From Propionibacteriales bacterium (lineage in GTDB: Bacteria; Actinomycetota; Actinomycetes; Propionibacteriales; Propionibacteriaceae), in contig JAKDKP010000106.1 in the NCBI GenBank assembly GCA_030453285.1, forward strand, positions 1 through 7,162: a stretch of 7,162 nucleotides of DNA, read 5' to 3'. Numbering within the stretch: position 1 is the stretch's first letter; every line of letters begins with the position of its first letter. Positions 6,563 through 7,162 of this stretch are shown piece after piece. The position numbers and the translations under genes were made by a program. Below the pieces are notes generated by a model. That model was given only the letters and a program-made list of their open reading frames with translations, was not told the origin of the DNA and made no database searches.

Positions 6563-6630
6563 TGTCGGTCACGCTCTCACGCAGACCCGCAGCTCCGACA
6601 TGTCCGAACTTCGCGCATTACTATCCAAAA
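6563..6630 (+). promoter_or_regulatory. Divergent control region with candidate leaderless promoter of the AraC-type gene
   Basis: This lies between two divergent genes. On the plus strand CCGACA (6595-6600) and TACTAT (6619-6624) are spaced 18 bases apart and match 4 of 6 positions each to the -35 and -10 consensus. A start point about seven bases after TACTAT falls at ATG 6631, and no Shine-Dalgarno sequence precedes that ATG, so a leaderless message is likely. Nearby, TGTCGG (6563-6568), its inverted copy CCGACA (6595-6600) and TGTCCG (6601-6606) form a repeated element around the palindrome GACATGTC (6597-6604), a possible operator. A promoter for the minus-strand operon must also lie here, but no convincing boxes were seen for it. 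Confidence 0.42.
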
Positions 6631-7162
6631 ATGACCTCCGGCGAACTGCAGATCAAGGTGAGCAACCACGTGCAGGTGGCTGACTACCACCGAGGCGAGA
6701 CATTCGGACCGCGGCAATTGCCCAGTCATGAACTCGTCTGGCTGCTGCGTGGCTCGGCCGAGATGACGACCGAGATGCTGGGGTCGGATGGTCGACCGTT
6801 GCGTCGCGAGACGCACCGTCTGGAGCCCGGCACCGTCGCTCTCCTGCGCCGCGGAGAGTGGGACCGGTACGTGTGGGCCACCGATCGGGTGTCCCGGCAT
6901 GCCTACGTCCATTTCCAGTTGCTCGATCCGGGGCATCTGGGGCCCCCCGACACCTGGGCGACGTGCCACACGGTGGCCGGAATCCCTGTCCTGGAAGGCC
7001 TGTGCCACTACCTGACCGAACTCGCCGGACTGCAGGATGCACACAGTCAGCAGCGCGGTGCTGAGCTCGTGCGGCTCCTGCTCGACCTGTTGATCACCGG
7101 ACCGTGGCCCGCCGATCCCGACCATCACCCTGTGGTGGCCCTGGTGTGTCGGCACGTCGCCG
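6631..7162 (+). CDS. AraC-type transcriptional regulator, N-terminal sensor domain only (runs off window)
   Basis: An open frame from ATG 6631 continues for 177 codons to the window end. The visible part looks like the cupin-type ligand-binding domain of AraC regulators: LPSHELVWLLRGSAEMT near residues 30-46, then LEPGTVALLRRGEWDRYVW near 65-83, and RHAYVHFQLLD near 90-100, followed by a helical linker (LEGLCHYLTELAGLQ and RGAELVRLLLDLLI). The DNA-binding helix-turn-helix pair, expected at the C-terminus, would be outside the window, so the family call rests on the sensor domain and context. It is transcribed away from the PhyH-importer-GH172 operon, the classic arrangement for a sugar-responsive activator of that operon. 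The start is fixed by context: no ribosome binding site is visible and the message may be leaderless. Confidence 0.8.
   Translation, partial: MTSGELQIKVSNHVQVADYHRGETFGPRQLPSHELVWLLRGSAEMTTEMLGSDGRPLRRETHRLEPGTVALLRRGEWDRYVWATDRVSRHAYVHFQLLDPGHLGPPDTWATCHTVAGIPVLEGLCHYLTELAGLQDAHSQQRGAELVRLLLDLLITGPWPADPDHHPVVALVCRHVA

Noticed and set aside
5612..6634. 340-codon plus-strand open frame opposite the PhyH-family gene
   Set aside because: The opposite strand has an intact iron-binding triad and operon overlaps; this frame shows no domain and is best read as a GC-driven shadow.

Overview
The window is a high-GC, gene-dense stretch with the character of an actinomycete (Actinomycetota). Supporting signs are G/C-rich third codon positions, heavily overlapping genes, a twin-arginine lipoprotein signal, candidate leaderless promoters, and a C-terminal domain resembling the DinB/maleylpyruvate-isomerase fold common in mycothiol-producing actinobacteria. 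Genus cannot be fixed from the sequence; a soil-type Propionibacteriales member is a guess. No tRNA, rRNA, CRISPR array or insertion sequence was seen.

Right to centre (6532 down to 1074, minus strand): five co-directional genes look like one operon. They are a phytanoyl-CoA-dioxygenase-family (PhyH) non-haem iron oxygenase, an LplB-type sugar ABC permease, a YtcP/LplC-type sugar ABC permease, a large Tat-exported lipoprotein solute-binding protein of the LplA type, and a DUF2961/GH172 family enzyme without a signal peptide. The first three overlap by 4 and 1 bases; the last two follow after gaps of 47 and 53 bases, each with a strong ribosome binding site. No ABC ATPase is present, so the importer probably borrows a shared MsiK-type ATPase encoded elsewhere. 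Divergent from the operon, at the right edge, is the sensor half of an AraC-type regulator (6631 to beyond the window), the obvious candidate controller. The inferred scheme is that an oligosaccharide or glycoside is captured by the lipoprotein, imported through the two permeases, hydrolysed in the cytoplasm by the GH172-like enzyme, and hydroxylated at some step by the PhyH protein. GH172 members studied so far act on fructofuranose or D-arabinofuranose linkages, which hints at a furanoside substrate but does not prove one.

Left (1031 down to 1, minus strand): a separate two-gene unit encodes a small cysteine-free ArsR-family repressor and, overlapping its end by 20 bases, an AHSA1-type SRPBCC protein with an added C-terminal DinB/MDMPI-like segment that runs off the window. 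An imperfect inverted repeat and a promoter-like TTGACA lie on the ArsR start and suggest autoregulation.

The most interesting content is the oxygenase-importer-GH172 module under an AraC regulator; its substrate and the oxygenase's role cannot be named from the sequence. Together the genes cover nearly the whole window. The longest non-coding stretch is the divergent region of about 98 bases at 6533-6630.
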